Position numbers and translations under genes: made by a program | The notes under the pieces: generated by a model | Told to the model about the DNA's origin: nothing | Seen by the model: the letters and a program-made list of their open reading frames with translations, nothing else | Databases searched by the model: none | Source of the DNA: Delphinapterus leucas | Taxonomy: Eukaryota; Chordata; Mammalia; Artiodactyla; Monodontidae | Assembly (NCBI RefSeq): GCF_002288925.2 | Contig: NW_022098008.1 | Coordinates: 6,037,972-6,101,971 of the forward strand | Direction: 5' to 3' | Length of the DNA stretch: 64,000 nucleotides | Part shown: positions 12,431 through 24,082 of the stretch, in pieces | How the letters are laid out: every line of letters begins with the position of its first letter | How positions within the stretch are numbered: position 1 is the first letter of the stretch

Positions 12431-12770
12431 CCAAAAACATTCACATCAATCAGGAGAGCAAATGAGGTCATTGATAACCTATCTCAAAAGCATAACTTGG
12501 AGGCAAAAATTAGCAAATACTTATGTGATTTGTCTGATGGGAAATACACTTTCCTTTACCAGCTACCAACAGAGCCACATACAGAGACCGTGCCTGATCA
12601 GAGCCAGGAAGAAATTGCGCTGAAAACAAGAGTGGAAGGTGGCAGCCCGGGGGTAGAAAAAATAAAAATTAAAATAAAATCATTTCCAGAGATAAAAAGA
12701 CCCTCATACCTGGTCTGAACCTTGGTGGATCAAAACACTGACTAATGCAGAAAGTAAAGAAACAAATTGA

Positions 12771-12975
12771 GGGCTTCCCTCGTGGCACAGTGGTTGAGAG
12801 TCTGCCTGCCGATGCAGGGGACACAGGTTCGTGCCCCGGTCTGGGAAGATCCCACATGCCGCGGAGCTGCTAGGCCCGTGAGCCATGGCTACTGAGCCTG
12901 TGCGTCTGGAGCCTGTGCTCTGCAACGGGAGAGGCCACAACAGTGAGAGGCCTGTGTACCGCAAAAAAAAAAAAA
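12771..12975 (+). mobile_element. CHR-type SINE
   Basis: Full-length CHR element from gggcttccct to ctgtgtaccgc and an A tail. Imperfect direct repeats (aaacaaattga / aaaaaaattga) flank it near 12760 and 12978. Confidence 0.96.
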
Positions 12976-13099
12976 GGAAAAAAATTGAAAGTGCACCAGA
13001 GCAGGGGTGGCAGACTTGGAAAGGCACTGCTTTTTTGGGGAGAAGGAATTCCTGGGATGCATAGTGATGGAAAGAAAGAAAATTGAAAGTGGAAATTAA

Positions 13100-13450
13100 A
13101 GTCCAGATCTGCTCTCTTAGCAACTTTCAAGTATACAATACAGTGTTGTTAGCCATAGTCATCATGCTGTGCATTAGATCCCTACAACTTGTCTTCTGGA
13201 TGGAAGTTTTTACCCTTTGGCCAACATCTCCCCATTTACCCTGTCCCCTTCCCTCCCCAGCCCTGGTAACCACCATTCTACTCTCTGTTTCTGTGAATTC
13301 GGCTTTGGCTTTTTTAGCTTCCACATATAAGTGATATCATACAGTGTTTGTCTTCTCTGTCTGACTTATTTCACTTAGCGTAATACGCTTATGTCGAAAA
13401 TTGCAGGATTTTCTTGTTTCTCCTGGCTGAATATATGCATGTCTTTCCAT

Positions 13451-13481
<31 letters not shown>

Positions 13482-13890
13482 ATATATACACATATATATG
13501 ACAACTTCTTTATCCATTCATCTACTGATGGACACTTAGGTTGTTTCCATATTGTGGCTATTGTGAGTAATGCTGCAATGAACGTGGGAATGCAGATATC
13601 TCTTTGAGATCCTGATTTCATTTCCTTTGGATATATACCCAGAAGTAGAATTGCTGGATGACATGGTAGTTCTGTTTTTAATTTTCTTGATGAACGTTAA
13701 TTCTGTTTTCCATACTGGCTGCACCAATTTACATTCCTATTCACAGTGCACAGGGTTGGAGGTGTCAGCTAAAACTATGATGGTAACATTTTACAATATA
13801 TAAGTACACCAAATCAATTCCTTGTGCATTTTAACCTTATAAAATATTATATGTCAATTACATCTCAATAAAGCAAGAAAAAATAAAATA
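13100..13890 (+). mobile_element. LINE-1 with inverted 5' part
   Basis: From 13100 to about 13757 the sequence is antisense L1, from the 3'UTR back into the ORF2 C-terminus (cctttggatatatacccag, gattgctgga). From about 13757 to 13890 it is sense L1 3'UTR ending 'atgtcaattacatctcaataaag'. The two parts are adjacent in the parent element, so this is one insertion with a 5' inversion. A TG/TA microsatellite (13452-13500) sits inside the inverted part. Old; no clear duplication. Confidence 0.85.
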
Positions 13891-13894
13891 TTAT

Positions 13895-15479
13895 TTGAAT
13901 TAAGAAAAAATCAGAACATATTCTGATCCCTTCCAAGGAGCCATTGATTGAAGAAAACATATTTCATTATATCGAAATAAGATGGAACCCTTCATTCAAA
14001 TATATGTATGTGTGTGTGTATATAAAACATATATAATATTGCTTGTTCAGGAAAATAACAGACATTTCTAATGAACAGAACATGGAAGACAACATCTATA
14101 CCAAGTTTCTCTAAGAAAAAATCAGAAAATGAGAATGGAAAACCCCAAAAAACAAACCCCAAAACCAAAAAAGTAAAACGTAACACACCACTCCAAGCTA
14201 ATTTATATTCTTAAAGCACTTTCAAATAAGTTTTAAAACTGCACGTTAGAAATTCAAAAATTCAGAGCAAAAATGGATAAAAAACGGGAGATACAGAAGA
14301 AGAATTGGCCAATCTCAGGAAAAAAATATTAAAGAAAAAGGCACAAAGGACAGAATAGATTTAATGAAAATATAATAAAGGATTTTGAGGAGTGACGTTA
14401 GCCAAGAGAACCAAGATGAAATAAAAAAGTAAAAAGGTTAGTGGGAAAGGGATAGGCATAAAAGATAGGCAAAAAAAAAAACGTTTTAACACTCATTTAA
14501 CTGCAGTCACTGGAGACAAAAGCAATGTAATGAAACAGACCTAATGTTTAAAAACTAAAATAGAAGAATTTGGGGGGAAATTAATGAAGACCTGAACTTA
14601 TACATTGGAGAGTCCACTATGTACCTAAGAAAACTGACCTAAAATGGTCAATGCTGCCATGTTTCTGAGAAGTCTGCTAGATTTTACAGAGAAGAACACA
14701 TCTGCAGGTGTCCATACAAAAAGATGCATCACTTAGAGAAAAGAAAATCAGAGGTACATCAGCATTCTCTATGTTGACAGAGCAAGCAAGACAGCAATGA
14801 AGCAATAATTTAAGAAACCCAAGGATATATTGTGTGTGAGCTAGTAATTTTATATCCAGCCAAACTGCCTTTCAAGAATCAAAAACCCAAGTAATACTGT
14901 ACTCATGAATCCTTCCTGAGCAATCTAGGAGAGCAGTTCCCCTCAAACTGTTGTTTATTGAGGAAGAGAAAAGGAGCTTGTTCCAGAAAGTTACTCAATG
15001 TATCACTTGCTTTTGTGAATTAAACATGCAAAAAAAAAAAAAAAACCTCAGCTGAACTGAACAATGTCCTTGGTGAAATAATTCATTTAATTCCAGCATG
15101 AGTTTCTTAACTTCTGTTGCCAGTTTGTAGACCATACTTTGAGTGGTGCCATAAAAAAAGGACAAGATGTATCCAAGAAAAGATGACTGGAACACTTAGA
15201 CAATAGGACTGATGATGTGCATTGAATATACTGAACTTTACAAGGTATTTAGGAAGCCTGGAAGCATAGGTGAACATTCACAGTGTTTTCTAGGACATCT
15301 ACATTCTATAAAACAATAATAATAAAGATGACCATTAGGTGTTTCTAAACTTTATGGATACTATGTAGATCTAAGAGTAAAAGGAAAGTGGGGACAAATA
15401 GTAGAAAGCAGTATATGTAAATATTATATTTTCTGAAAAGACATAAGTGACACAATTTTAAAATGGGAGGAGTATTGAC
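13895..15479. other. A-rich intron with uncertain old-LINE resemblance
   Basis: A short TG/TA run lies at 13999-14035. A 'ttttatatccagccaaactgcc' motif near 14848 recalls HAL1/L1-type relics, but I cannot place the rest. No gene is seen. Confidence 0.3.
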
Positions 15480-16225
15480 AGAAATTGAGCGGGTGAAATT
15501 CTTATATGCTGCTTTTGGTGGTGTAAATTGGTTCAACTACTTAGAAAACTTTAAATTAGTGGCTACTACAGTTCAACACATGCATAGCCTACTACGGAGC
15601 AACTGCATTCAGTTTATCTTCAACCTAAGTGTATAAACATATTCATCAAAAGATATGTGTAAGAACAGTCATAGCAACACTTGGTAGTAATAGCATAAAT
15701 CTAGAAACTACCCACATGTCCATTAGCAGAAAAACAATTAAACAAATTGTGTTATATTCACACAATGGGATGGTAGACAACAAGGAGGAAGAAGGAACCA
15801 CAATGATTATACTCAGTGACATGGATGAATCCCACAAATATAATGTTGATGAGAAAAATCCAAACATAACAGGATATATGTGGTAGGATTCCATTCATAT
15901 AAAAAAACAGACAAAATTAATCTCCAGTATTTGAAGTCAGGATAGTGGTTACCTTTTTGGTGCTCTTGCTGGTGGGTGGGGGCCCCCTAAGGACAGGTTT
16001 CTGGAATCCTTGAAATAGTCTTTTTTTCTTTTTGGCCGCGCTATGCAGCTTGTGGGATCTTAGTTCCCCGACCAGGGATCGAACCCAGGCCCTCGGCAGT
16101 GAAAGCATGGAATTCTGTTTTCTTGTTTTGGGTTCTGATTATACAACATTGTTTGCTTTGTGAAATCCATTGTGCTGTGTGCAGTTAAAAATTTTGCACT
16201 TTTTTGTGGATGTCACACTTAAATG
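15480..16225 (+). mobile_element. L1ME-like 3' end carrying a SINE
   Basis: Ordered old-L1 landmarks on the + strand: 'catagcaacacttggtagtaatagc', 'acaatgggatggtagac', 'gacatggatgaatcccac', 'gattccattcatat', 'tagtggttacc', and after the SINE 'gttttgggttctgattatac' and 'ttgcacttttttgtggatgtc'. The two sides join across 16020-16115. Confidence 0.75.
16020..16115 (-). mobile_element. Short tRNA-derived SINE (CHR-1-like), deleted head
   Basis: Antisense copy: T-rich start, ggccgcgctatgcagcttgtggg, agttccccgaccagggat and cgaacccaggccc (B-box region). The usual 'cctaaccactggaccaccag' head is missing, so the element has an internal or terminal deletion. Confidence 0.88.
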
Positions 16226-16959
16226 AAAGGTTCAGAACGGGGAGTAAAGAGAACAGAGGAAAAATAAAATGAGCTCCTTGATTGTTGCTTAGGTAGTAAA
16301 TGAGAGTCAAAGGATAGAATTTAAAGCTGACAAAGCAAATAGCACACACCTGGTAGGGAAAAGAAGGACTAAGGGTACTAACATGTATTGTGTAGTAGTT
16401 ACCACTAAAACAAAAATGCAAACCTTTCTAAATATTAATACAAAGATACATAATGAAATAAAGAAAAGTGTTTATATAGACAAGAACCATAGTACACATA
16501 ATGTAATATACACAGTAAAATTAATATAAACTCTTTGACCAGGTTATAATGTTGCAGTCATATCAATCTATACAAATGGACTTAACCTACTTAAAAGAAG
16601 AAAAAAAAATACTCATATTGGCTCACAAAATAAAACCTGACTCTGCTTTTTATAAGAGACTTACTTCCAGCAATTCAGAAAGGCTAAAAATGTGGGAGCC
16701 CTTTCACTGTCTCCTGTACTGTGTCCCTTTAGGTGCCCCATCACTGTGGCATTTTGTTGTTCGTATACATTTGTTTGCACTGCAAGAGGCTCAAAGCTGA
16801 TTGTGTATGTTTCCTGCCCCAGTGCTAGAATCAGCCATTTCTCAAGGAACATCAAAGCTGGAACAATTTGAACACCAAAGTAAATAAGGTAGTATTGGAT
16901 TATAATCCACAGTCTAAAATGAATATTCATAAATCCACACCAGTATAAATAAATGATTC
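16226..16959. other. AT-rich intron, possible L1 ORF relic near 16550-16670
   Basis: The stretch 'tttttataagagacttac' near 16648, with upstream sequence, loosely resembles an L1 internal region. The rest is unassigned. Confidence 0.3.
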
Positions 16960-17650
16960 AATGCATAATAAATGGGTAGAATAATCAGATCTCCCATGCA
17001 GAAGAATTCCACATGATTTATGTAGATGTTCTGCCTTCAAGTAAGGAGAGTGTAGCTCCTCACTCTGCATGTCTGGGCGGCACATAGTAAATTCTTGACA
17101 GAGGGCATTATGGATGGGTCAGGGGGTGGTAACTTTAGAGTGGAGAAGCCTGATGAACACGACCTTAGCCACGTGATCAAGATGAACATCAACAGTTATA
17201 AGTCGTGTGAATAGTACCTGCCCTTGATATGGTGTGATGAGAAAGGCACTTGATCTCTGTAGTCTTCCTCCCCTAAACACTTATTTCCAGGAAAATCATG
17301 AGGAAAATATCAGAAGTTCAGTCAAGGGACAGTCTATAAAATATCTTATTAATACTCCTCAAAATTGTCAAGGTCATCAAAAGCAAGAAAAACTCAGAGA
17401 AATTGTCACTGTATGGGGGCATGAGAATGTAATGAGATATTCTGGATGGTATCCCAGAACAAACAGAATAAGGGCATTAGGTGAAAACTAAGGAATTCTG
17501 AGTAAATGATGGCATACTAATGTAAGATGTTAATAATAATGTAAGATGTTAATAAAGAGAAGCTGCATGCAAAGTATATGGAGATGCTGTATTATCTTTG
17601 TAGTTTTTCAGTAAATATAAAACTGTCCTAAGAAAATAGTTGATTAATAA
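16960..17650 (+). repeat. Probable L1M (L1MC/L1MD-like) 3'UTR
   Basis: It matches the remembered L1M 3'UTR pattern: 'aaggtcatcaaaagcaagaaaa', 'ggatggtatcccagaac', 'gggcattaggtgaaaactaagg', 'tactaatgtaagatgttaata' and 'tttttcagtaaatataaaactg'. It holds a perfect 19-bp tandem duplication (17518-17555). Confidence 0.6.
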
Positions 17651-17959
17651 TTTTAACAAGGGGAGGATTCAAAGTTACACCAGTTAAATGCAAACAGTGG
17701 AAAAAAGAGGAGATATAATGATATTGGACCAGGCAGAGTAACAGTATAACCACCTTCATGAGTCAGAAGCTAGAGGAAATGCAAGGAGACATAGACAGAT
17801 AAAGACTAGAATAAGATCTAAACCAATAACCAGTGAAGTAGCTCTTAGTGTTCTAAATTAAATGTGAGTCCCAAGAATAGAAAACTTATCTTCATCTGAA
17901 GTGGGTCATCAATAGAAATTCCCTGGATATTTATCTGTTGTTTGATTATTGTTCCTAAA

Positions 17960-19930
17960 AGTACATATTCAAAAATAAGACTAATTGGAACTATCAGAAA
18001 GAGAAATTAACAAAACAGTCCCACTTACAGTTGCATCATAAAGAATAAAATACCTAGGAATAAATCTAAGGGGGTATAAGGCCTGTATTTGAAGAACTAT
18101 AAGACACTGATGAAAGAAATTGAAGACAACAAAAACAGAAATATATATTGTGTTCATGAAGTGGAAGAATTAGTACTGTTAAAATGACCATACTACCCAA
18201 GGCAATCTACAGATTCAGTGCAATCTCTATGAAAATATCAATGCATTTTTCATGGAACTAGAACAAATAATTCTAAAATTTGTATGGAAACACAGAAGAC
18301 CCTGCGTAGCCAAAACAATCTTGAGAAAGAACAAAGCTGGAAGTATTGTGTGCCCTGATTTCAAACTATACTACAAAGAGACAGTCATCAAAACAGTATG
18401 GTACTGGCACAAAAATAGACACATAGCTCAGTGGAACAGAATAGAGAGCCCAGAAATGAACCCACACTTATATGGGCAATTAACCTATGACAAAGGAGTC
18501 AAGAATATACAATGGAGAAAAGACAGCCTCTTTAAAAATGGTGTTGGGAAAACTGGACAGCTACATGCAACAGAATGAAACTAGACTACTCTCTCACACC
18601 ATAAGCAAATACAAAATCAAAATGGATTAAGGACTTGAATGTAAGACCTGAAACCATAAAACTTCTAGAAGAAAACATAGGCTGTAAGCTGTTTGACATC
18701 AGTCTTAGTAGTATTATTTTGGATCTGTCTCCCAAGTCAAAGGAAACAAAAGCAAAAGTAAACAAATAGGACTATATTGAACCAAAAAGATTTGCATAGC
18801 AAAGGAAACTATTAACAAAAAATCCACCTACAAAATGGGAGAAGATATCTGCAAATGATATGTCTGATAATGGATTAATACCCAAAACATACAAAGAATT
18901 CATACAACTCAACATCAGATCAAACAAACAACCTGATTAAAAAAAAATGGGTAGAGGACCTGAATAGACACTTTTCCATAGAAGACATAGAGATGGCCAA
19001 AAGACATATGAAAGATGCTCAACATCACTAACCATCAGGGAAATGCAAATGAAAATTGCAATGAGATAACACCTCACACCTGTGAGAATGACAAGTATCA
19101 AAAAGACACCAAATATCAAGTGTTGGCAAGGATGTGGAGAAAGGAGAAGCTTCGTGCACTGTTGGTGGGAATGTAAATTCATGCAGCCATTATGGCAAAG
19201 AGTAGGGAGGTTCCTCAAAAATTTAAAAATAGAACTACCATATGATCCAGCAATTCCACTTCTGGGTATTTTTCTGAAGAAAACAAAAACACTAATTCAA
19301 AAGGATATATGCACCCCTGTGTTCATTGCAGCATTATATGCGATAGCCAAAACATGAAAGCAACTTAAGTGTCCATTGATAGATGAACGGACAAAGAAGA
19401 TGTGTGTATATATGTATATATGTGTATATACATATATATATATATATATGAATGCTACTCAGCCATAAAAAAAATGAAACCTTGCCATTTGTAACAACAC
19501 GGATGGATCTAGAGGGTATTAACGCTAAGTGAAATAAGTCAGAGAAAGACAAATACTGTATGATTTCACTTATATATGGAATCTAAAAAAACAAAACAAA
19601 TGAACAAACATAACAAAATGTAAAGAGTCATAGATACAAAGAACAAAGAGTTGGTGGCCAGAGAGGAGGAGTGTGGAGGGGATAAGTGAAATAGGTGAGG
19701 GAGATTAAAAGATACAAACTTAACAGTTGCAAAATAAATGAGTCATGGGTATGAAAGGTACAGTGAGGAGAATATAGTCAATAACTAGGTCATGTCTTTG
19801 TATAGTGACATATTGTAACTAGACTTATCCTGGTGATCATTTTGAAATGTATTAAAGTATCCAATCACTATGCTGTGTAACAGGAGCTGTCACAGTGTGG
19901 TAGGTCAGTTATACTTCAAAAGCAAACAAA
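17960..19930 (+). mobile_element. LINE-1, ORF2 3' half plus 3'UTR (dead)
   Basis: About 2 kb of sense L1. Open fragments of ORF2p survive at 18252-18578 ([12 protein letters not shown].., [14 protein letters not shown]) and 19082-19357 (cysteine-rich [18 protein letters not shown], then [13 protein letters not shown]), separated by stops and frameshifts. The 3'UTR follows from about 19620. An AT/TG microsatellite (19400-19449) interrupts the coding part. ORF2 encoded the endonuclease/reverse transcriptase; only C-terminal pieces remain. Confidence 0.92.
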
Positions 19931-20007
19931 CTCACTCATAGAAAAAGATCAAATTTGTGGTTACCAGAAGTGGAGCAGTTGGGGTGGGGTGCTGAATGAA
20001 GGCAGTT

Positions 20008-21027
20008 TGAGAGAACTCGCCTGTGAAGCCATCAGGTCCTGGACTTCAGTTCATTGGGAGTTTTTTGTTTGTTTGTTTGTTTGTTTTGTTTTGTTTTTTG
20101 TTTTGCGGTACGCGGGCCTCTCACTGTTGTGGCCTCTCCTGCTGCGGAGCACAGGCTCTGGACGTGCAGGCTCAGCGGCCATGTTTCACGGGCCCAGCCA
20201 CTCCGTGGCATGTGGGATCTTCCTGGACTGGGACACGAACCCACGTTCCCTGCATTGGCAGGCGGACTCTCAACCACTGTGCCACCAGGGAAGCCCCATT
20301 GGGAGTTCTTAAATCACGGTTTCAATTTTATTACTTGTAATTGGTCTGTTCATGTTTTCTGTTTCTTCCTGGTTCAGTCTTGGAAGGTCGTACCTTCTAA
20401 GAATTTGTCCATTTCTTCCAGGTTGTCCATTTTATTGGCATAGAGTTGCTTGTAGTAGTCTCTTACGTTCCTTTGTATTTCTGTGGTGAAAGTTGTAACT
20501 TCTCCTTTTTCATTTCTAATTTTACTGAACTGAGTCCTCTTCCTTGTTTTTTTTTTTTTTTTTTTTTTGATGAGTCTGGCTAAAGGTTTATCAATTTTGT
20601 TTACCTTCTCAAAGAACCAGCTTTTAGATTCCTTGATCTTTGCTATTGTTTTCTTTTTCTCTATTTCATTTGTTTCTGCTCTGATCTTTATGATTGCTTT
20701 CCTTCTACCAACTTTGGGTTTTGTTTGTTCATGTTTCTCTAGTTGATTTAGGTGTAAGTTTAGGTTGTTTATTTGAGATTTTTCTTGTTTCCTGAGGTAG
20801 GATTGTATTGCTATAAACTTCCCTCTTAGAACTGCTTTTGCTGCATCCCATAGGTTTTGGATTATTGTGTTTTCATTGTCATTTGTCTCCAGGTATTTTC
20901 TGATTTCCTCTTTGATTTCTTCAGTGATCCGTTGGTTGTCTAGTAACATATTGTTTAGCCTCATGTGTTTGTGTTTTTTCCAGTTTTATCCCTGTAATTG
21001 ATTTCTAATCTCATAGCATTGTGGTTG
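20008..21027 (-). mobile_element. L1 ORF2 internal fragment lacking a 3' end
   Basis: Antisense reverse-transcriptase-region sequence. The minus strand reads RNVRDYYKQLYANKMDNLEEMDKFL.. among others in an open stretch at 20374-20964. It is flanked by 14-bp direct repeats (gaatgaaggcagtt, 19994-20007 and 21028-21041). Neither edge has an L1 3'UTR or poly(A); the T run at 20549-20569 is internal. A SINE lies inside. Confidence 0.88.
20063..20296 (-). mobile_element. CHR-type SINE nested in the L1 fragment
   Basis: Antisense CHR copy with a gtttgttt-repeat tail at the left and the head at the right. Perfect 11-bp duplication cattgggagtt at 20052-20062 and 20297-20307. Confidence 0.97.
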
Positions 21028-21344
21028 GAATGAAGGCAGTTAAAAGATACAAACTTCCAGTTATAAGATAAATAAGTATTGGGGGTGTAATGTACAACAT
21101 GATAAATATAATTAACACTGCTTTATGTTACACGTGAAAGTTAAGAGTAAATTCTAAGAGTTCTCATCACAAGAAAAGCATACTCTTTCTTTAATTTTGT
21201 ATCTATATGCAGTGAGGGATGTTCATTAAACTTATCGTGATAATCATTTCATGATGTATGTAAGTCATATCATTATGCTGTACCCCTTAAACTTATACAG
21301 TGCTTCATGTCAATTATGTCTCAATAAAACTGGAAGAAAAAAGA

Positions 21345-22934
21345 TAGAAATAAATAGGTAAATAGATAACTAACTAAACAAATAAATAAATTGGAAAGGC
21401 AGAAAAAAAATCAAACCCTCAGATTAACCTAAACACATATCATACTGATAACTACACAGAAAGATAAATCAATACAGATAGCTTTTGAATGCAGTAGCCT
21501 GGCTGTATAATCTTTGTGGAAAATTTATAAGAACAGAAGGATCTGAAACACATTTTGGACTTTACTTGGCTTTTTTTGGCCATTGTATTGATATAGTAAT
21601 TCTAAAGATGTCATTAAGAGTGGGTATTGAAAGATAGAATAAATATATTGATGATGTCAGGAACCAGGGTTATCACTGGAGAAGAGAAATATACATATGA
21701 TTTGAACAAGATGAAGAAGAACAATGTAGTATGTGTTAGCTTTAAATTAGAAGCACTATGTACTCATGACACATATTTATGTATGTATTTCTTATCTGTG
21801 CCCACAGAAAGTGACCAGAAAAAAGTGGTCACAGCTAGTGCCCAATTCCTGGTTTCTAAATAGTCTTCCTCTTAAAGAGATCAGGATCCTTGGAGAAATT
21901 CTTGATTCTAGGTCTGAGGTGGAAAAGTATTGTTTGAAAATTATTGACGTGTGCTTAATTAATTAGTAGAGGTGTTTTTCTGAAGTGTATAGTCTAAGTT
22001 AGTTAAGAGATTTAAAAGTTGAAATGATGGTGCCAGGTTTAAGAAAATTTATGTTTATGTATGTTCTTACAGAAAACTTTCAACATCGTTTTTATGTTTG
22101 ACTCACGAGTAATAGTTACATTTTAAATAAAATCTTTTTTAAATAAGTGTTTCCATTGTCTTCCCTCCTTGGACATCCTGCTTGGGATCTTGACATGATG
22201 TTTCATTTAGTGCTGGTTCTAGTATCTGTTCGCATGTGAAGAAGGAGGAATGTACAAGCTAATGTGAAACTTGGCTGGTTCCTTACAGGTCCTGTCTCTC
22301 CTTATAGGAAACAAACTCAACAGAAACACTTCAATGTGCCAAAGAATTTCAAAAACTTAACAACCCTAAGACCTAAAACGATGTTACTATTCAACAGAAA
22401 TTATTTTATGAAGATACTGATGCTTTTTGAACAGAATCACAGATCTTTTAAAATGTAAACTCAAGTTATATGCTTTCAAATAATATGATCTGGCTTGAGA
22501 AGAAATTAGGTAGTTTTGGGGTACAATAAAATTGAGAAATAACTTTTAGGAAATACCATAGCTGGTGAGAGACTTAGAGAAACCGTCGTGATATAAGCGT
22601 AGGTGTTTATACTCCTCCAACCCAGAGAATGTTTTTCTTCTTTCCAATAACAAAACGGCTTGAAATTCTCTTCCAAAGGAAAACCAGATGGTGCAGGGGA
22701 AGGCAGAGGTGGACTACTGGAGAGACTGGACCCACTCTGCTTTAAGCCCACTGTCACCCTTGCTTGTCCTGGCAGTACAGAGCCTGCAGGCCCCGTGGCC
22801 TCTGGAATTGTAGTCCCAGCTCTCAGGTTGGGTCCCCTGGTGGGAATATTCATGGAGCAGGGGAGAGACACACGACCACCCAGTCACAGCACTGAGACAC
22901 TTGCCTAATGCCACGTGTTATGAAGTCATTTAGA
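21345..22934. other. Single-copy intron stretch
   Basis: It begins with an A-rich (aaat)n-like tail to about 21420, then ordinary AT-rich intron. Overlapping frames at 22506-22914 on both strands have no support as genes. Confidence 0.45.
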
Positions 22935-23500
22935 CACACAGAGTCCCCTCCTATGCTGGGACTGATTCCAGTGGTGAAAAGAAGGACCTTGCTTCTTGTC
23001 TTCTTTGAAGAAAGAACTCAGCAAAGAGACCAAGATTGTGAAAAAGATAAAAGTGTTTATTAGAAGCAAAGTGCATGTGGGAAAAACAAAAGACATGTGA
23101 AAGAGCACACAGGTGAGCTCTGAGTGAGTTGCACACAATGGGAGCGGCTTAGGTTGCTTATATAAGATCGGTTTTTTGTTTTTTTTTTTCTGGCCAGTCG
23201 ACTCCATATTTGGTCCTGGTATGGGTACTTATCTCTCAGCCAAGATGGATTCTAGCTGGCACCTTCTCCCTCCTTTTGTCCTTCCCCTAGACTGAGGTCT
23301 TCTCTGTGCATGTGTCAGGCCAGGAAATCCACAAGAATGCACCCAGCCAGGGCCCTATGCTCCCACCGGTATCCCACCTCGAAGGACCAGCAGGAGACCA
23401 CCTGTAGCTGCTCAGCCTGGGGCCTGTCTATCTCCTACCTTAGGGGTACCGTCAAGAGATGGGGTATTGCTTCAATGTGGGGGGTGCACCCAGGGGAGGA
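22935..23500 (-). repeat. Possible solo LTR of an endogenous retrovirus
   Basis: Read on the minus strand, a TATA-like tatataag (23157-23164) is followed about 100 bp later by aataaaca (23051-23058). A T-rich and then a pyrimidine-rich U5-like segment follow. This is the layout of an LTR promoter, R and polyadenylation signal. I could not find matching TG..CA ends or a short target duplication, so the borders and the call are tentative. No retroviral genes are present. Confidence 0.38.
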
Positions 23501-23700
23501 TGTCGGGGCCAGCCACACTGTGACTGTACCCTGGAGACGGGACCAGGCTGGAGGATGAATAAGGAGCTCCCCCCAGCCCCCTGCTCGCCCGGTTCCTGGT
23601 TCTGATGCCTACGTGTCATTGCAGAACAGAGTTTAAATCCACATTTATGGAAAGCCAGCAACAATAATTAGAAGAAAAAACTGTCAGAAACTGTCATCCA

Positions 23701-24068
23701 GGGACTTCCGTGGTGGCGCAGTGGTTAAGAATCCGCCTGCCAATGCAGGGGACATGGGTTTGAGCCGTGGTCGGGGAAGATCCCACATGCCGCAGAGCAG
23801 CTAAGCCCGTGCGCCACCATCTACTGAACCTGCGCTCTAGAGCTTGCAAGCCACAACTACCGAGTCTGCGTGCCACAACTACTGAAGCCCACGTGGCCTA
23901 GAGCCCATGCTCTGCAACAAGAGAAGCCACTGCCATGAGAAGCCCGCGCACAGCAACGAAGAGTAGCCCCCGCTCGCCTCAACTAGAGAAAGCCCGCATG
24001 CAGCAACGAAGACCCAATGCAGCCAAAAATAAATAAATAAAATAAATTTTAAAAATTATGGAAAAAAA
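23701..24068 (+). mobile_element. Long-type CHR SINE
   Basis: A tRNA-like head (gggacttccgtggtggcgcag) is followed by a longer body with repeated ccacaactac blocks, a cagcaacgaagacccaatgc segment and an (aaat)n tail. The duplication gaaactgtcatcca (23687-23700) recurs as gaaattgtcatcca (24069-24082). It differs from the short-bodied CHR copies elsewhere in the window. Confidence 0.95.
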
Positions 24069-24082
24069 GAAATTGTCATCCA

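Larger units (their letters stand above)
19931..21340 (+). mobile_element. Second L1 3'UTR fragment, interrupted by an insertion
   Basis: The left piece (19931-20007) has 'tttgtggttaccagaagtgg'. The right piece (21028-21340) resumes with 'ttaaaagatacaaacttcc', 'attatgctgtacccctt' and 'atgtcaattatgtctcaat', an L1MA/L1MB-type 3' end. The repeated target gaatgaaggcagtt marks the break. Confidence 0.82.

Noticed and set aside
20374..20964. 196-codon minus-strand open frame rich in K and N
   Set aside because: This is L1 ORF2 reverse-transcriptase-region sequence, not a host gene.
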